Origin: an uncultured bacterium
GTDB lineage: Bacteria; Planctomycetota; Planctomycetia; Pirellulales; UBA1268
Length of the DNA stretch: 5,965 nt
Reading direction: 5' to 3'
NCBI GenBank assembly: GCA_937959175.1
Contig: CALGAS010000334.1
Span: 1-5,965 of the forward strand
Of this stretch, positions 5,941 through 5,965 are shown piece by piece. The notes under the pieces were generated by a model. It did no database searches and was not told the origin of the DNA. It saw nothing but the letters and a program-made list of their open reading frames with translations. The position numbers and the translations under genes are program-made. Within the stretch, counting starts at the first letter, position 1. The number at the start of each line of letters is the position of its first letter.

Positions 5941-5965
5941 ACGGCGGGCCGTTGGGCGAGACCGG

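Larger units (their letters stand above)
5795..5965. other. Non-coding end of window with repeats and terminator
   Basis: I see no gene in the last 171 bases. They contain two tandem palindromic repeat units followed by a strong hairpin, each described separately. The final 25 bases show nothing recognisable. Confidence 0.6.

Overview
The window is very GC-rich and densely coding. It reads as a chromosomal osmolyte locus. The organism is not named by any marker gene. A 42-base exact repeat carrying GGGGACAGGCACC and GAGCCAGTCCCC arms resembles small palindromic repeats I remember from planctomycete genomes. With the high GC, that makes a planctomycete (Pirellulales-like) host a reasonable but unproven guess.

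Left part, minus strand (1-2683). Reading leftward come a CmcI-like SAM-dependent methyltransferase (2683 to 1871), a 251-base gap with a plausible promoter and a short direct repeat, ectA (1619 to 1017), and ectB (1030 to the left edge, 3' end cut off by the window). EctB makes L-2,4-diaminobutyrate from aspartate-semialdehyde and EctA acetylates it. EctC would close the ring to ectoine; it is not in the window and would be expected beyond the left edge.

Right part, plus strand (2794-5794). A 110-base divergent intergenic region separates the minus-strand block from a tripartite TRAP transporter operon, dctQ-dctM-dctP. Both gene junctions are 4-base ATGA overlaps. The binding protein aligns well, from memory, with the ectoine-binding protein TeaA. 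It keeps the polar ligand residues but lacks two of the aromatic cage residues. The likely overall picture is compatible-solute synthesis (ectAB) beside uptake or recapture of ectoine or a related zwitterion (TRAP).

Right end (5795-5965). This stretch is non-coding. It holds two tandem palindromic repeat units and then a strong GC hairpin whose T-tract lies on the minus strand, so it probably ends a leftward gene beyond the window. The most interesting points are the altered TeaA-like pocket, the methyltransferase between the synthesis and uptake genes, the tandem palindromic repeats, and a possible operator in the ect leader.
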